Shown: positions 1-13,425 of the stretch, piece by piece
Layout: the number at the start of each line of letters is the position of its first letter
Numbering within the stretch: position 1 is the first letter of the stretch
DNA from: Heliocidaris erythrogramma
Taxonomy: Eukaryota; Echinodermata; Echinoidea; Camarodonta; Echinometridae
Assembly: GCA_025617745.1 (NCBI GenBank)
Contig: CM046853.1
Location: 59,233,233 to 59,297,232 of the forward strand
Length of the DNA stretch: 64,000 nucleotides
Direction of reading: 5' to 3'
Translations under genes and position numbers: made by a program
Notes under the pieces: model-generated
Database searches by the model: none
Told to the model about the DNA's origin: nothing
The model's input: the letters and a program-made list of their open reading frames with translations, nothing else

Positions 1-507
1 ACTAAACTACTGGCCCGATAAATATCCTGAACCACTGTTGTATGCACAAATTCCTTTAAGAGAATGAAACAAAAACACAAAAACCACACATCTCCTGAGA
101 CAACTAAATATACAGTCTAAACTACTGGTCCAATAATTGTTCTAAAATCACTGTTATATGTACAAATTCTTCTACAAGAATGAAACAATATCAGTTTAGA
201 CACCCTTTTCCCCAGGAAAGCACTTCTTGTGGTTTGTATCACATTTCTAATTAGCAGTTGTTGATTGGACAGAGAGGAAAAACTTGATAGGGGTAGTACC
301 TTGTAAGTTGCGTGCTGGTTTCATGCCACTGATTATGACTAATACAATACAGCTTAGTAAGTGATAGGAGGAAAGTAGCTGTGGCACTGTAAATTGATAG
401 TTATATAATTGTTTGATCGAGCCCCAGAAAAAAGACATGGAAATAAGAATATGAAAGAGAAATAGTAAGAGGGAGAGAGAGAGAGAGAGATAAATAACGA
501 AAGACTT

Positions 508-769
508 AAAGGGATACGCCACCAGGCGGCTGTGGGGACAGTCAGGATTGCGTAAGCCCCATTCACTCGTACACAAAGTTTGTGCGTCGAACGCGTCCGT
601 TGGACTACTGGGATTATATTTCGGACTGCACAAAGCTGACCAAATCTCGCACGAGCTTGGCACGAGAGCTCGAGCTCAGGCAGAGCGTGCATGGTGCGAA
701 TCAGGTAATGAACACGGTGCCCTCTCGCGGTATAAAAATGTCCACAATCTGCGATTGAGTATCCCTTTG
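508..769. mobile_element. Possible small TIR element
   Basis: AAAGGGATAC at 508-517 and GTATCCCTTT at 760-769 are perfect inverted ends; similarity continues weakly inward (TGTGGGGACA against TGTGGACAT). The interior is more CpG-rich than its flanks. No transposase; a GA run precedes it (474-490). Confidence 0.5.
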
Positions 770-773
770 AAAT

Positions 774-1335
774 GGGAGAGAACACAGAGGATTCAGAATG
801 GAGAAAGAAAAGTAGGGGAAAGAAACACAGAAACAGAGACAGACAGACATACTGAGTAATTTACAAATTGATATATTTTGTAGTTTCTTATCCAATGTTA
901 TAGCACTATACAATATATTTTGTGATTTTTCCAGTGAAAATATAATCAATGAATCATGACATCTCTCCTAGGAGTAGATAAAAACATTATGCCTGTGACC
1001 TTTGTTAACACCATTGTTTTCTTGGAAAATAACAATATAACATGTAGAAGATGTCAATTAGAAAAATCATTAACTAGTATTCAGAATTTCTCCCTCTGAC
1101 ATGTCACTGACATACAGCTGTTGTTTAAATCACATTGTTTTCAATGTGGGGAGGTAGGGCAAGGGGTTGAACAATTTATTTATGGTATACAATTAGAAAG
1201 AAATGCTGAAAACCCACTGGCATCTATACAGATACTATACCATGCTGTATGAGAGATGAGGAAACTTTTCATCAAATTTTTATTTCTGACTTGATTATTC
1301 TGTGATAGTACTTGCCCATTGACAAGGACATGTAA
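774..1335. other. Noncoding stretch
   Basis: AT-rich, no gene or repeat that I can support. Confidence 0.6.
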
Positions 1336-1339
1336 TTAA

Positions 1340-1811
1340 GCCTGTTTGCAAATCCGTTTTCAAAACCTTGTTCAGAAATGATATGATAAAAAAAAAACTG
1401 CTGGTGCAAAAAAGACATTTATCTGTAAATGAATGGCAAGTGAGGTGAAGAGTAGCTTCAAACGAATTCCCAAAATGGCTGGTTCACATGACATGGTAAC
1501 CAACAGCAGGCGTTTTTACTTGCAAATGAATGGCAAATGGGGACGACAAAAAGTAGCTCTTTGCAACAAATGACTTATCTGCATGTTATAAGATACAAAA
1601 ATATCCATTATGTTTATTTCGCCCCAGCGGTTAACCAAGGCCATTTCCTACGGCACATGTGGACAAGGCGTAAGTGTACCTGTTTATCACTTTTTTATAA
1701 GGAATTGAAATACAGAGGACACTAATGTTCTTATATATTGGCACTTATATTGGTTTATTTGGCTGCAGTGGATTTTTGAGGCGGTTTTTCATGTCTTGTG
1801 TGAACAGGGCC
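1340..1811. mobile_element. Small TIR element flanked by TTAA
   Basis: TTAA at 1336-1339 and 1812-1815 bracket ends GCCTGTTTGC and (reverse strand) GGCCCTGTTCACAC. Related ends occur at 3591-3820. A TTAA target is the mark of piggyBac-type transposition, but no transposase is encoded and the ends are imperfect. Confidence 0.5.
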
Positions 1812-1815
1812 TTAA

Positions 1816-3590
1816 GAAGTTACAAACTGAATGGTTGCGTGATAACTACATGACCTAGTTCTTCAGATTTTATTAGAAAAGGGTTAAATATGTCTTAAAC
1901 TTTCTCCCTGTGAGTCAGCTTTTACACAAGAAATTTGTCTCGGTCCAATAATTTCACCCCTCTTTCCTCCTCCTTTTCTCTTAAAATGTTTATTGTTGCC
2001 AACCAACACGTATGTCACAAATTCCCCATTCTGAACAATAACTCCCCCCATAATGATATTATAAAGATTTCCTGAGTCATATGTTTCAAATTAAATAGAA
2101 AACAACTAGCAGTGATCATTCTTTTCTATAATTATATTATAAACATATCCTCTCCTAGATTCACAGCTGTACCACTGATAAAAGTGAAGCTTTACAAGTT
2201 GTAAAATTTCAGGTAGTTTGAATCTCATAGTGAATAACAAATCTTTGTAGTTGAACCACCGCATATTAATAAAAAACTTCTGGGAACTTCACAAGTAGTT
2301 GTGCAGTGTGAACATTCCTTTCAAATTTCAGGTAGTTTGAATCTCATAATGAATAATAAATCTTTGTAGTTGGACCACCCCTTATTGATAAAACTTGGAT
2401 TAATATCACTGGAACTTCACAAGATGCTGTGCAGTGTGAACTTTTCTTTTTAATAACTTCTTTGGGCTAAAACTGACAAAGTAAAACTTCTAAAGATTTG
2501 TGCATGCAGTGTAATCCTCCCCATGTTTTCTTCTGCAGGACTTTCTCCAGAGACCATGTCCAACGCATCATCAATTGTTCTACTCGCTGAATCATCAACC
2601 CTTCACTGACAACTTGATTTTTATCTCTCAAAAAGCATTTACCTCAACCCAATAACTACCCAACAACGTGTTGCTAAAGTGGCTTGTATGTTTTCCAGCA
2701 TATCTGAGGGGTGTTCATTATCAAACCACAACAGGAAATAAAGCGGGAGTGGATGATTTGAACTGGAACAAGAAATAGTTCTTTCAGATCTACCTTTGAT
2801 AATGGTTTTTAGGAAAACCAAATAGGACAGGATCATTTCTCTTCAAAATATAAAGGCTTCACAAGAAAGTTTATGGCAAATTCAGCCCATCATCACTATC
2901 CAACTATAGCTGTTATAATGATATGTCTCCCTGTAAGTATTACATGTAGTTGTTTCAATAGATCATAATCATGTAAACTGGATGTGTGAAGACAGTTGAA
3001 CGCATACAATATACAAAATATCTAGCAAAAACTGTCGTAAAGACATTCATGTCTAACTACATTCTCAAGTATAGCTACTCCTATACAAGTTGAATATGCT
3101 TTATACAGCTGGTGTATGAATATCTCTATTTTTATGTGTCTGCCAATGCAACAACATCAGCAATACATGTAACTCATTACAACTCCTAATGCGATAGGGC
3201 AGTAATAAAACTGGACAGAAAGAAAACAGCAAAAACCCTGGCCCTTTAAAACAAGTTCAATGGGTTGAGTGATAAATTCACCAAGGGATGTGGACCAACT
3301 TGTTTTTTGAAAGAGCAGGGGAAAAGCTGCGGCTGGATGCCTTTGGGTTTGAACTGTGAGGTCACTGTCTCGTCTAATGGATAACATCAGGGGGGAGGCC
3401 AAACTTTGGTGTGAGGGGGAAAGACAGGAAGGAAGGGGATGATCAGATCAAAAGCCTCAAGAATCTTTTTTTTTAAATGCCTCATACCTTTAAGCCAGAT
3501 TAGGTTTTGAGGGCACTTCATCAAAAAAGTAACCTCAACTTTGGATTGAGTAAATGTACTAAGCAATGCCAAAACCTGATGGGGATAATA
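1816..3590. other. Noncoding stretch with one local duplication
   Basis: Only the duplication at 2205-2443 stands out. Short open frames lack codon bias or domains. Confidence 0.6.
2205..2443 (+). repeat. ~119-bp diverged tandem duplication
   Basis: TTTCAGGTAGTTTGAATCTC occurs at 2207 and again at 2326, and both copies end with GTGCAGTGTGAAC. About 80 percent alike with one insertion in copy 2. Confidence 0.8.
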
Positions 3591-3820
3591 AAGGCTTGTT
3601 CACATATAACATAGTAAACCACCTAAAAAAAAAAATTGGCAGCAAATGAAATGACGAATATTACTATCTCATAACACAAAAATAAGTAAGTACACTTATG
3701 GGCCTTTGCTGAGAGCAGTTTTGTGTTTACTTGTCTTTCATTTATACATAAAATGGTTTTATTTTGCAAGGGTGGTTTTCTTTGAAGCAGTTTACAATGG
3801 CATGTGTATGAACGAGGCTT
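3591..3820. mobile_element. Small TIR element, same end type as 1340-1811
   Basis: Left AAGGCTTGTTCACATATA and, on the other strand of the right end, AAGCCTCGTTCATACACATG are imperfect inverted copies extending into AGTAAACCACC/TGTAAACTGC. TTAA follows at 3819-3822; the left side reads TAAA. Confidence 0.55.
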
Positions 3821-3822
3821 AA

Positions 3823-6122
3823 GTTTTAAACTTGGGGCTGGAAAGGCACTAAGAATAAAGACTTTATACTAGCTTTGTACAAATATCGTACTGGTTCCAA
3901 ACCAAAAATATTCTGCTGGCTCATTGTTTCAAAAATAAGAAGCACCATTTGGGTTATAGCACAGCGACAGAATATGCTGTCACGCATGTTTCCATGCATA
4001 CTATTTATAGAACTTTGATACAATTCCAAAGCTACAAAATGTTCCTGAGCTCCTGTATTCATTTGACCTTGATGACTACTAAAGCAAGAACTATTTATTA
4101 ATAACTTCCTTCCATAGCAACATGAATGAATGAAGCGCCTTGTGGACATGTTTTCATTCCTTAGAAGAATAACATTTAATGAACTACATGTAGGCAGGGA
4201 GGTGGAAGAGCCAGAATGACAAAAACAGCAATTTCAAAACAGTACATTATGGACATTTCATTTATGCAAAAGTTTTAGGTCCCTAAAACTACATTTTCTA
4301 GAAGCTCATGGGCAATAGATTACAGATAACATTAAACATTTTTATAAGGTTGTGAATATCATCAAAATTACATATTGCTTTGATCTAGAATGTAAAACAG
4401 AACACATCAATGAAAGTTATAAATGTTGAGTGAGGGAAAACTTTATTTTATACATGTATTTATTAAGTATATTAAGAACTATATTTGAACCACAGTATAT
4501 ATAATCCTAATAGTCATACTATCAGAGGAGTATAACTTCAAAGGAATTCCATACTATTCTCAACAATCATGTGATATTGCTTCCCACCATCTTTAAGAAC
4601 CACTGTTCAACAATTACTTCGGAAAAAGTTAAAAAGTACCAGTAAAGCATCATGACTATATCCCTGTAGTAAATACCTAAGACACCGCCTCTGTCTGGAC
4701 ATATACATTAGATGTACATGTACAGTGGACCTGTACTGTCAGGGCGCTCACAATGACCTGCATGATGTTCCGTAAGGCTACCATAGATCAATCATTTTAC
4801 TATTGATGGCCAACTCAAAAGACCTGTCAAATCTCCCTTATTTACCCTTCCTTGGCCCATTTTTGGGATGACTGAGAATCAAATGGTGACAAACTATGAA
4901 TCATTTTGAAAATAGGGGGCATATTTTCCTTTGAAAAATCATATCTGTTTGACAGAATATTTCACAAATCATGTCGATCATATTTGTTTCTCATGTCTAT
5001 GAAATTGTATATAGAATGAATTTCTCTTGGATAAAAAAAAATCATTGGATAAACTTACACAGGTATATGAAGAATAACATTGATTACTGCAAGTTGTAAC
5101 GCATATATATGAATCTGCAACTAGAAACAAACAGAATCATCATACAAAGAGTGGGTATATTGAGCCCCATGTCAGCTGTCATCGCTATTCCTAATGTTCT
5201 AATATCAGCTGTGAGTTTCTGGAGGACCAGATCTCATTGTTCTTGTGAATGGATTGCTTTTCAGAACAAATGTTGGCATGGAAAACTTACACACAGAATA
5301 TACTAACATTAGATAAAATGCAACTCATTAAAAACAACTATGGTTAAATTATCAACTTGAAATAGATGGAAATTTATGTTATGGATTTGTTAGAAGCTGT
5401 ATAAACACAGAAATATATATTCAAAATAACGAAAATTTTCATACTATTTTCTTTATTTTCAAGTAGGCAAAATGCTCCTTAAATATATCATATCACTTAA
5501 AAAAAAAAAAAGTCTTTGGTTATGAGCTGTAAGCCTTCACGAGTTACAAATTTGTGATTGATTTAATGACTCAAATGGTAATTGTATACCAGTCTGCATT
5601 CTACTAAATAAGGAAGAATATGATATGAATTAAAGGTCACCAAACATAATATCACAAATGGTCAAAAATATTCTAGTTCAGTAGTAAAAAACAATAGAAA
5701 ATAGCTTTCTATCATGGATGTACAAACAAATGTTTGTACATTAATGTTTTCATGAACCCTTCTGCTATGACCCATAAGCCTTAAGTGCAGCACACAAACT
5801 CTGCGACTGAAAAACATGATTTCACGCAACCACTTGCATTTCTTTAATTACAGGCAATTTAATTTACTCTCATGGATGACATCATTTGTACAGTTTTCCA
5901 GAATGAAGGGTAATTGCATACGGGTGTGTCAGAGCAAATGAATTTGGCTCACGCGATCACCTAACGAGTCACAGCTACAAGGGGTAAGGAAGCCTTGTAT
6001 GATATGACCCGAGGTCAGTGCAAAACTGAATCGACACTGCAGATTGTGTCAGAAGTGTACAGCATTATATACATGTATATGTGTAGACCATGATGTGAGC
6101 AGAAGTATATGTGAGAGAAAAA

Positions 6123-6123
<1 letters not shown>
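3823..6123. other. Noncoding stretch
   Basis: AT-rich, no supported gene. The open frame at 5109-5306 shows no domain. Confidence 0.6.

Positions 6124-6192
<69 letters not shown>
6124..6192. repeat. AT microsatellite, about 69 bp
   Basis: Uninterrupted TA/AT dinucleotides. It can form cruciforms; open frames across it (Ile-Tyr runs) are not genes. Confidence 0.97.
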
Positions 6193-6196
<4 letters not shown>

Positions 6197-6404
6197 TGGG
6201 CAAAAGTTTATGATGCTGTTAAAAGTATACATCTTTATTTCATGTAAAATTGCTCAACAGAAATAATTCAGTGCATACATATGGACCAATTAATTTCATA
6301 TATCTACACATAAATACATTCATAAACTACATCTTCAATTTTTATGGTATATTCATTATACATTTTGTTGCCATTGTTGTTGTGGGATTGATTTCAGTGA
6401 CCTA

Positions 6405-6552
6405 GGTCCCGTTTCATGAAACTTGTTATTAATAACAAGTTACAATAATAGTAATAAGCTACTGAAATCCTTGAATCTGATTGGCTGAGAGCAAATTTGT
6501 CATAAAAATGGGGCAGTTGTTATTGAAAACAAGTTTTATGAAACAGGGCCCT
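6405..6552. mobile_element. 150-bp MITE
   Basis: Left GGTCCCGTTTCATGAAACTT and right (reverse strand) GGGCCCTGTTTCATAAAACT are inverted ends of about 32 bp, both continuing into TGTTATTAATAAC/TGTTTTCAATAAC. Contains CTGATTGGCTGAGAGC in the centre. Confidence 0.75.
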
Positions 6553-8620
6553 GGTAGTATCAGTAAGATGGAAAAGCAGTCCAGAGCATAAGCTCAGACA
6601 CATTTCAAGAAAGCGAGCGATAATCTTGAAATGAAATAACCCGAAATATTAATCATGGAACCTAAAATATAATTTTTATATGGACAAAACAATTTTATAA
6701 AGTATCTTTCAAAGCATTTTCTGATTTACATATAGTTATGAATAAATGTAATTGTTGAATTAAGAAAAGATGGGGTGATTTGAAATTAAACTTAAAAATG
6801 AAAGCAAATGATAATAGCTAACAACACAGAATAGAGAACAACTTTTGAGATTATATAAATTGTCCTGTTTGAAAGCAGAATATCATTGACCTAAAGTGAC
6901 TGTTTTCAAATGTAAAAAATATATTAGAGACTGTCAACAAACTGATTATATACACTTAAAAGAAAGTTAAACTATGGAAAGATGAACTAGAACAAACTCA
7001 ACAAGATTTATTTTAAAAAAATGAGTTTGATATGTGAAAAATCTTACCTCCATGCTATATTCAACTATGCCTCCACTGGCTCAAACCAGAAGAAACAAAT
7101 AAAAATTTGTTACTTTTTCTGAAGTGTATTGCAAGCAATTTGACAAATAAAATATGTCATATTCCATGTCAGCAGAGTAACCACATACAAAAAAACCCCA
7201 CTTGGTTCTTATCATGATGAACAGTGAGATAGCATGAAGTTGTGGAGAATGCTATGACAGAGATGACAAGCAATAAAAAAAAAACGAGAAAATTCATGAT
7301 CCTTTCTGAACAAGGAAATTATCATTGACAAGACAATAGCAACACAACTACAGCACATGACCGAAGTCAAGTAGGTTATACTGCACAAGTTATAGACATA
7401 TTTATCTTCCCATGTGATAATCATTAATAACCTCTGAAGAGGGTGTCTCAGTTATAAAACATGCTAGAATGCAACTCTTGAAGAAAGATTTTTTTTTAGA
7501 TGAATCAAACAATGTTTGGACTTTACTGAGGTATTTTAAAATAGATAATGTCACAATCTACTTGTATAAGTGCTATTGTGAATGTTATATTTTACACTTC
7601 ATAAAATGTGCCAGGCCTGCAATTCTGAAAAAGAATACAATATACCTCATTAATTTGTAGAAAATTTGCAAAATAACTGAAAATCATACACACAGCTCAT
7701 CTATTACTTCAAACCTAATAAGTAATGTTCTGGGACTAAATATTTAGAATAAATTATGATTCCTATCACCTGGTTACAATCATACAATTTGTATGCTTTT
7801 AAAATGGAGTAAGAAGGGTGTCAACTCATATACCATTTTATACAGTATTTACACCCTTATAGCTCTCACAATGATTAATTGTATTACAAGTTTCAATTGA
7901 CATAAAACTCAAGTTGAGATGGAATTTCTAGATCAATCACAACTCTTCATAAGCACTTTAGAGTACCCTAAATCTGAAAAACAACAACAACTGACTGCAA
8001 TTATTATGATTCTCACCAACCTTATGTACAGTATATAAGTACTAACACAAATGTACTTAACACAAAGGTACTTGTACAGTAAGAATAAATCAATCATATC
8101 CTCATTCATCAAATCTTCATGATATAACATAAGCACTTGTATGATGTCCAAAATAATGAGTAGATATATTCTGGGTTTGTGGTGGTAAGATTGTTGAATA
8201 AATGTAATCCTATAATGTAGGCCTATAATGTACTGTAAGAGCAGAAATTCTAGCAAATTTCTTTTCAGAGTGTTCCAGATTCAAGAAAGTTTCAAGGAGC
8301 AAAATAATTAAATCACAGTAACTTTTCGCACTTATGGTCTATCCATTTGATCTTCCATTCATCTTAACTGTACTATTAACCAATCCTTTAATAAGCAAAG
8401 AAAATGCCCACATATGTGTATAACAAAGAACCAGGAAATCTTTGATAAGCAAATATGCACATTCTGATCCCAGGCAAAGAATCCCAAATGAATGAATGAC
8501 AGAAGGAAACAAAAACAATTAACATTCCGTCAGCAGAAAGACCAGAATCACACAAATCGAAACTAAAAGGTGTAAATTACACCACATAAAATAAAAAAAA
8601 GTTACATCCACATTCTCACA
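6553..8620. other. Noncoding stretch
   Basis: Very AT-rich; nothing recognised on either strand. Confidence 0.6.
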
Positions 8621-9268
8621 TTAAAGGACAATTAACCCCACATGATATTCTAGATGCGGTATTGTCTGCTACGTCTTTCCATGGAGGCTGCCATTTTGTG
8701 CATGACACGGATCATTAGGTACCATATGCATTGATAATAGCCTACCTTTACAACAGATACGTCGCTTTGTTCTGATTTTATTACGAGTGTTATTGGCCAT
8801 GGGCCTAGATAATTGACGACCCATGAGTTCTAATAGCCATCCTGTAATGCAGATTCCTCGCTTTGTTTTGGTATTGTTACGATTGTCTCCGTCCTTGACG
8901 TCAATTCTCCGTCTCCACGTACAGAAAGTATATTTTTATGAACAAATTAAGACCTTTTAAAAAATATATAAAACTAAACTTACATTTCAGAATATGTGAC
9001 TATATCTAATATATATTTGTCCTCTAAAAATCAATTACAAGTTAACGATGAAGGAAATATTACTTGGGATGAAAAATATTTTCGTGTACACATAAAGTAA
9101 TGGCAGCCCCCTTATTATTGCTAGCAGACAATAACTTGGCTGGAAAATAGTGATTTATATCTATATCCTGTGTTTTTACATGAAATTGCATGTATCAAAT
9201 AAGAGGCATATACTACACCATTCAAAATAAGCTAATTCATACGCTGAGGTTAATTTCCCATTAAAGGA
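8621..9268. mobile_element. Possible 0.65-kb TIR element
   Basis: Left TTAAAGGACAATTAACCCCA and right (reverse strand) CCTTTAATGGGAAATTAACC are imperfect inverted ends of about 22 bp. AGCAGACAATA (9122) mirrors TATTGTCTGCT (8662) further inside, supporting the pairing. Confidence 0.5.
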
Positions 9269-11067
9269 AAGTGTTGGATACTCTCACTTTCAACCAATGT
9301 TTAGAGCTTCTGTCTATTAAAACAAGGTCATAAAATCCTAGTTACTGTACTTGAACATTATGTTCAATGTTGACTACTGGAGCATCATGCCAAAGTCATG
9401 TTGTATATAAACAGGACTATTCAATCTTCAATAGAAGAGAAAATATAATGCCGAAGCTCAAATACTATTTAAAGCATACTAAGCCGATTATGACATTCTG
9501 TTGAAGATTTAGAGCTATTGTATTGCTAAGTGGAAACTGACAACAGAACAAATTGTTAATTTCATACTTTCAATGTCAAGCAAGTTTCATGTTTCAATTT
9601 TCAGTGTCTAGAAAACTAACCATTTAATAGTAGCCATGAAAATAGATTTTCACTATTTTCTACTAATTTCTTCTGATAAATTACAGTATGTTTGCACATC
9701 CTGGTGATATAAGCTAGGGTCAGTCACGAAGACTAGAGAAAGGATTCATCTTGAGACCATGATAACACTGCCAAATATACCCCCCTGCCCTAAATTGGCA
9801 ACAATCTTAGGATGACCTTTTAATCTCCTATATTAGGCCATCGATCACAACTATTTATGAATAGTGATCCAATTATCCACAAAATCCCATTTACAATGGT
9901 TTCCACTACACCAGTGTTTTATATAGGCCTACAAATTGGCCTTCAAGTGATATAAATCTTCACTGACAAAAGAAAGTCTAAAACCAGAGGATTTTCAAGT
10001 ATGAAAAATTGTACTTTTATTGACTTTAGAGGTGTGTCCTCCAACTATACATGTACTATGTTGAATGTATAATTTGTCATATTTTTGTTTAAAATACATG
10101 TACATCATTTTGTTCATTTATTACTTTGTATACCTATATTGAAAAGCTGCAAATAAATGTCTTTAAACTGAACTGAACTGATTAATATCTCATTTAGAAC
10201 TTTGATGATGCTAAGAATGCTCAAGCAGAAACAGGATGCCAACTGGAATACATGTATATCTAGCAATGGAATGCTGGTGAAGTGCTGAATAAGCCCTAAA
10301 TCTGTCTGATGACGAAGGGTCATATAATTCATGATCAAGTAACAAATGGGACATGTAGCCTACAGGTTAATAGCAAATGGGTGAAGTTGGTTTAAAGAGA
10401 TACCATGACAATTAAGTATAACAAAATAAAAAAACTTTCCAAGCTCAGTTTGATAATGAACATATCATCTGCTAAGAGCCAGAAGGGCATACGGGTTAAT
10501 GCTTTGTTGGGTCTCAACAGATGACATTCAGTATTCCCCATAGTCTAACAATCAAATTTATGAATTTCATTTCGCAAAAGAGAATAAATTCACTGAATTC
10601 AAACCTTTCTCTTGCCATCACCATCCTTACTTTCTGCATGAACCTCCCCCCCCCCCCCCAGTCAATAATCTTAAAGATGACTTGGGGCTTTTCTTGCAAG
10701 GCTATCCTGTGCCTTTAATTAGCCTATGCCTTCTGGAAGAGTGTGGCAAGATCCAGCTGGTGAAGAAGGATGAAATTCATCATAACGTCAAGCCACGGTG
10801 GACGCCGAGCGTCTGGCCCCCATCGGAGGGAACTTCTGATTTCCGAAGGGCATTTCCTGCCCTTCACCAAAATAAATCTCTGAGGAGCAGAGAAACTCCT
10901 CCTCAAATATGTAAAGTGGACTGAAAGTAGAGTCATGAAAGAGTGACTGTCCAAAAACATGGAGTTATTCCCTAGGATTTCAAGTTCAAGTTTCTCTATG
11001 CAACTCCATACCATTCGTTTATCATTTCAAAACTGAATGTCAACTGTTCCATTTCAAAAGCTACTGA
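9269..11067. other. Noncoding stretch
   Basis: A somewhat less AT-rich segment (10680-10925) is open in two frames but has no family likeness. A C run of 14 lies near 10647. Confidence 0.55.
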
Positions 11068-11942
11068 CATATAGCCATCAACACAGCCACAAAACAAAAC
11101 TTCCCATTGAAACTTTCCATTTCTAATCAATCATAAGAAGTATGTGCATAGTTGTATGCATTTTCTGAATAAATAATTAAACAATGCTGTCCCTAAAACA
11201 TTAGTACCATAATAAATTGTTTCTTATTCATTATGGTATGCATGAAAGTGTTTGTGGCTTACAGTTAAGAACAACAAAGAGGAAGTCACCCCCACCCCCA
11301 TCTTGGAAACAGGTAATTAAATCACTCCGATTTGTTAACAGTACAATATGTAATGCTTCACACCATTCCTTAAGTAAAGCAAGCACTCTGGAAACAAGGA
11401 CATCAGTCATTAAATTCAATAGATAATCATTGAATTGAGTTCAAATAAATAGGCCATTTCCTATATTAGCAGGTTATAGGTCTTGGTAGAACATGCTTTT
11501 TCCATATAGCCATCAACACAGCCACAAAACAAAACTTCCCATTGAAACTTTCCATTTCTAATCAATCATAAGAAGTATGTGCATAATTGTATGCATTTTC
11601 TGAATAAATAATTAAACAATGCTGTCCCTAAAACATTAGTACCATAATAAATTATTTCTTATTCATTATGGTATGCATGAAAGAGTTTGTTTGCGGCTTA
11701 CAGTTAAGAACAACAAAGAGGAAGTCCCCCCCACCCCATCTTGGAAACAAGTAATTAAATCACCCCAATTTGTTAACAGTACAATATGTAATGCTTCACA
11801 CCATTCCTTAAATAAAGCAAGCACTCTGGAAACAAGGAAATCCTTCATTAAATTCAATAGATAATCATTGAATTGAGTTCAAATAAATAGGCCATTTCCT
11901 ATGTTAGCAGGTTATAGGTCTTGGTAGAACATGCTTTTTCCC
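11068..11942 (+). repeat. 435-bp tandem duplication
   Basis: 11068-11503 and 11504-11942 match at an offset of 435 bp (both start ATATAGCCATCAACACAGCC) with few substitutions. Noncoding; the short open frames in each copy do not resemble known proteins. Confidence 0.9.
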
Positions 11943-12329
11943 TCCAGTATAACAACATAAAATCAAGCAAAAAAAAAACAGTGATAATGCTTCATCTAGT
12001 TCTTTTATGGAAAGAGGACAGTATTACAATGTGAATTCTTTAAGCTCACTGAAATTGGCAACTTGTTAGAGATAAACATCACCCTGACTGCAAAGTATCT
12101 TGGGAGGATTTCTATTGAAATGATGCATTAATAAAAAACAGTATTGTCTTATTCTATGTACATGTAAGATGACCGTTGCTCAGGCAGTAATTGCAAAATA
12201 TGTGTTTTTGTTTAAAATCCTTGTTCTATATGTGAAGAACTGTTGTGTTTGTGTCATAGCTCAACATGAATTCTAAAATACATTTAAATTAAGTTTAAAA
12301 AAAAAAAAATATCCAAGCGAGGTGTAGAG

Positions 12330-12490
12330 GTGTCGTGGTCTAGCGGATACGTCACCGGATTGTGGATCACATGGTTTGCGGTTCGAGTCCAGCCGCGGCA
12401 CTAATGTCCTTTGCCTTTGGCAAGACATTAATCTGCATTGCCACTCTTACCCAGGAGATAATGGGTACCTGTGAGGATTGCCGAAAGTCA
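12330..12490 (+). mobile_element. tRNA-headed SINE, 5' part
   Basis: 12330-12401 folds as a tRNA: acceptor arms GTGTCGT/GCGGCAC, an A box around TGGTCTAGCGGATA and a perfect B box GGTTCGAGTCC (12380-12390). The anticodon loop resembles TTGTGGA (His-like), but the arm is poorly paired, so it is a SINE head and not a working tRNA gene. The body (GGCAAGACATTAATCTGC, GGGTACCTGTGAGGATTGCC) follows. Its 3' part appears at 13300-13425, beyond a CpG-rich insert. Confidence 0.75.
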
Positions 12491-12494
12491 TTGA

Positions 12495-13290
12495 CTATTT
12501 TTGCCATGGGTGGGTCGCATGTTTGCTCGGGGTAAAAAACGTGCGAATACCGCAGGCAGCACTCACGAGGCACGCATGTGATGGTCACGCAAGTGCGCAT
12601 GCGCTCCTTGCGGGCCACGTGCGTGTTACGCGGATATCCAATCATAGCTGAAAACGTGCATGTGACTTGCGTGATTCGTGTGTCCCACCCACGGCGCATA
12701 CAAACACGTGCGTGCAACGTACGGCCAATTTGGGGCCGGTATAAAAAATAATTTTCAGTGTCTTCAGGAGGTCCGTTTCTTCAAGACATTTTCTAAATCA
12801 GGACTGACTCTTGAATCACAATGCCTGGAGCAAGAGGCAGGGGTTAGAAGAGAACACGTGGGGCTAAGAGGGTGGAAATCCAGCGCCGACCGTACTGTCG
12901 CCGTACGGTTTTAGTACGTTCATCTTGCTTTCACCCTACTACCGGCGTGAATGTGGCGCAACAGGCCCGTACGTTCTTGCAACACGTATGGTGTACGTGC
13001 GATTAACGGACGTGAACCTTGCGTCATCTGCACGGAGCACATACAAATCGCACGGCATTTGCACGTTACACTCCAATTAAATTTCCGACTGAGGCATACT
13101 GACGCCTTGCGTGCCGCACGTTAACTGCAAGACATACGTGCTCCTTGCGTATGAAGCCCGCGCAACCACGCTACTACTTATACTCCCTGTGCGAACTGCC
13201 ACGGACCTCTACGTTTTTTCCAACCCCGAAAAAACGCAGAAACCGTGCGTCCTGAAAAAACGTACGGGCAGTTGTGACTAAGGCTTAAGG
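12495..13290. mobile_element. CpG-rich insert inside the SINE
   Basis: About 0.8 kb, sharply richer in CpG, CACG and CGTG than the surrounding DNA. CGTACG occurs at least four times (near 12717, 12902, 12969, 13260). Its right edge (TTGTGACTAAGGCTTAAGG) resembles the ends of the small elements at 1340 and 3591. No trusted gene; the left end is not resolved. Confidence 0.5.
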
Positions 13291-13299
13291 AGTGGAGAT

Positions 13300-13425
13300 G
13301 GTGCACACTTGTGTGCGGGCTTGAAATCCAATGACCAGGGATAATAATAAATAACGTTGTAAAGTGCATTGAAGTATTCACATAATGCGCTATATTAATG
13401 TAATATATTATTATTATTATTTAAG
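13300..13425 (+). mobile_element. SINE 3' part with ATT tail
   Basis: TGTGCGGGCTTGAAATCCAA, AATGACCAGGG, TTGTAAAGTGCATTGA and ATGCGCTATATTAATG, then ATTATTATTATT. This is the usual 3' half of such SINEs and would complete the head at 12330 if the DNA between is a later insertion. Confidence 0.65.

Noticed and set aside
5109..5306. Possible exon (minus strand LTADIRTLGIAMTADMGLNI)
   Set aside because: Splice-like ends exist but there is no neighbouring exon or known family.
6015..6247. Open frames across the AT repeat
   Set aside because: Ile-Tyr runs produced by the dinucleotide repeat on both strands.
10682..11014. Open frames on both strands in a less AT-rich patch
   Set aside because: No family likeness, no convincing splice sites and no conserved motif on either strand.
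12330..12401. Functional tRNA gene (His-like)
   Set aside because: The A and B boxes are good but the anticodon arm pairs badly and SINE body sequence follows directly, so it is a SINE head.
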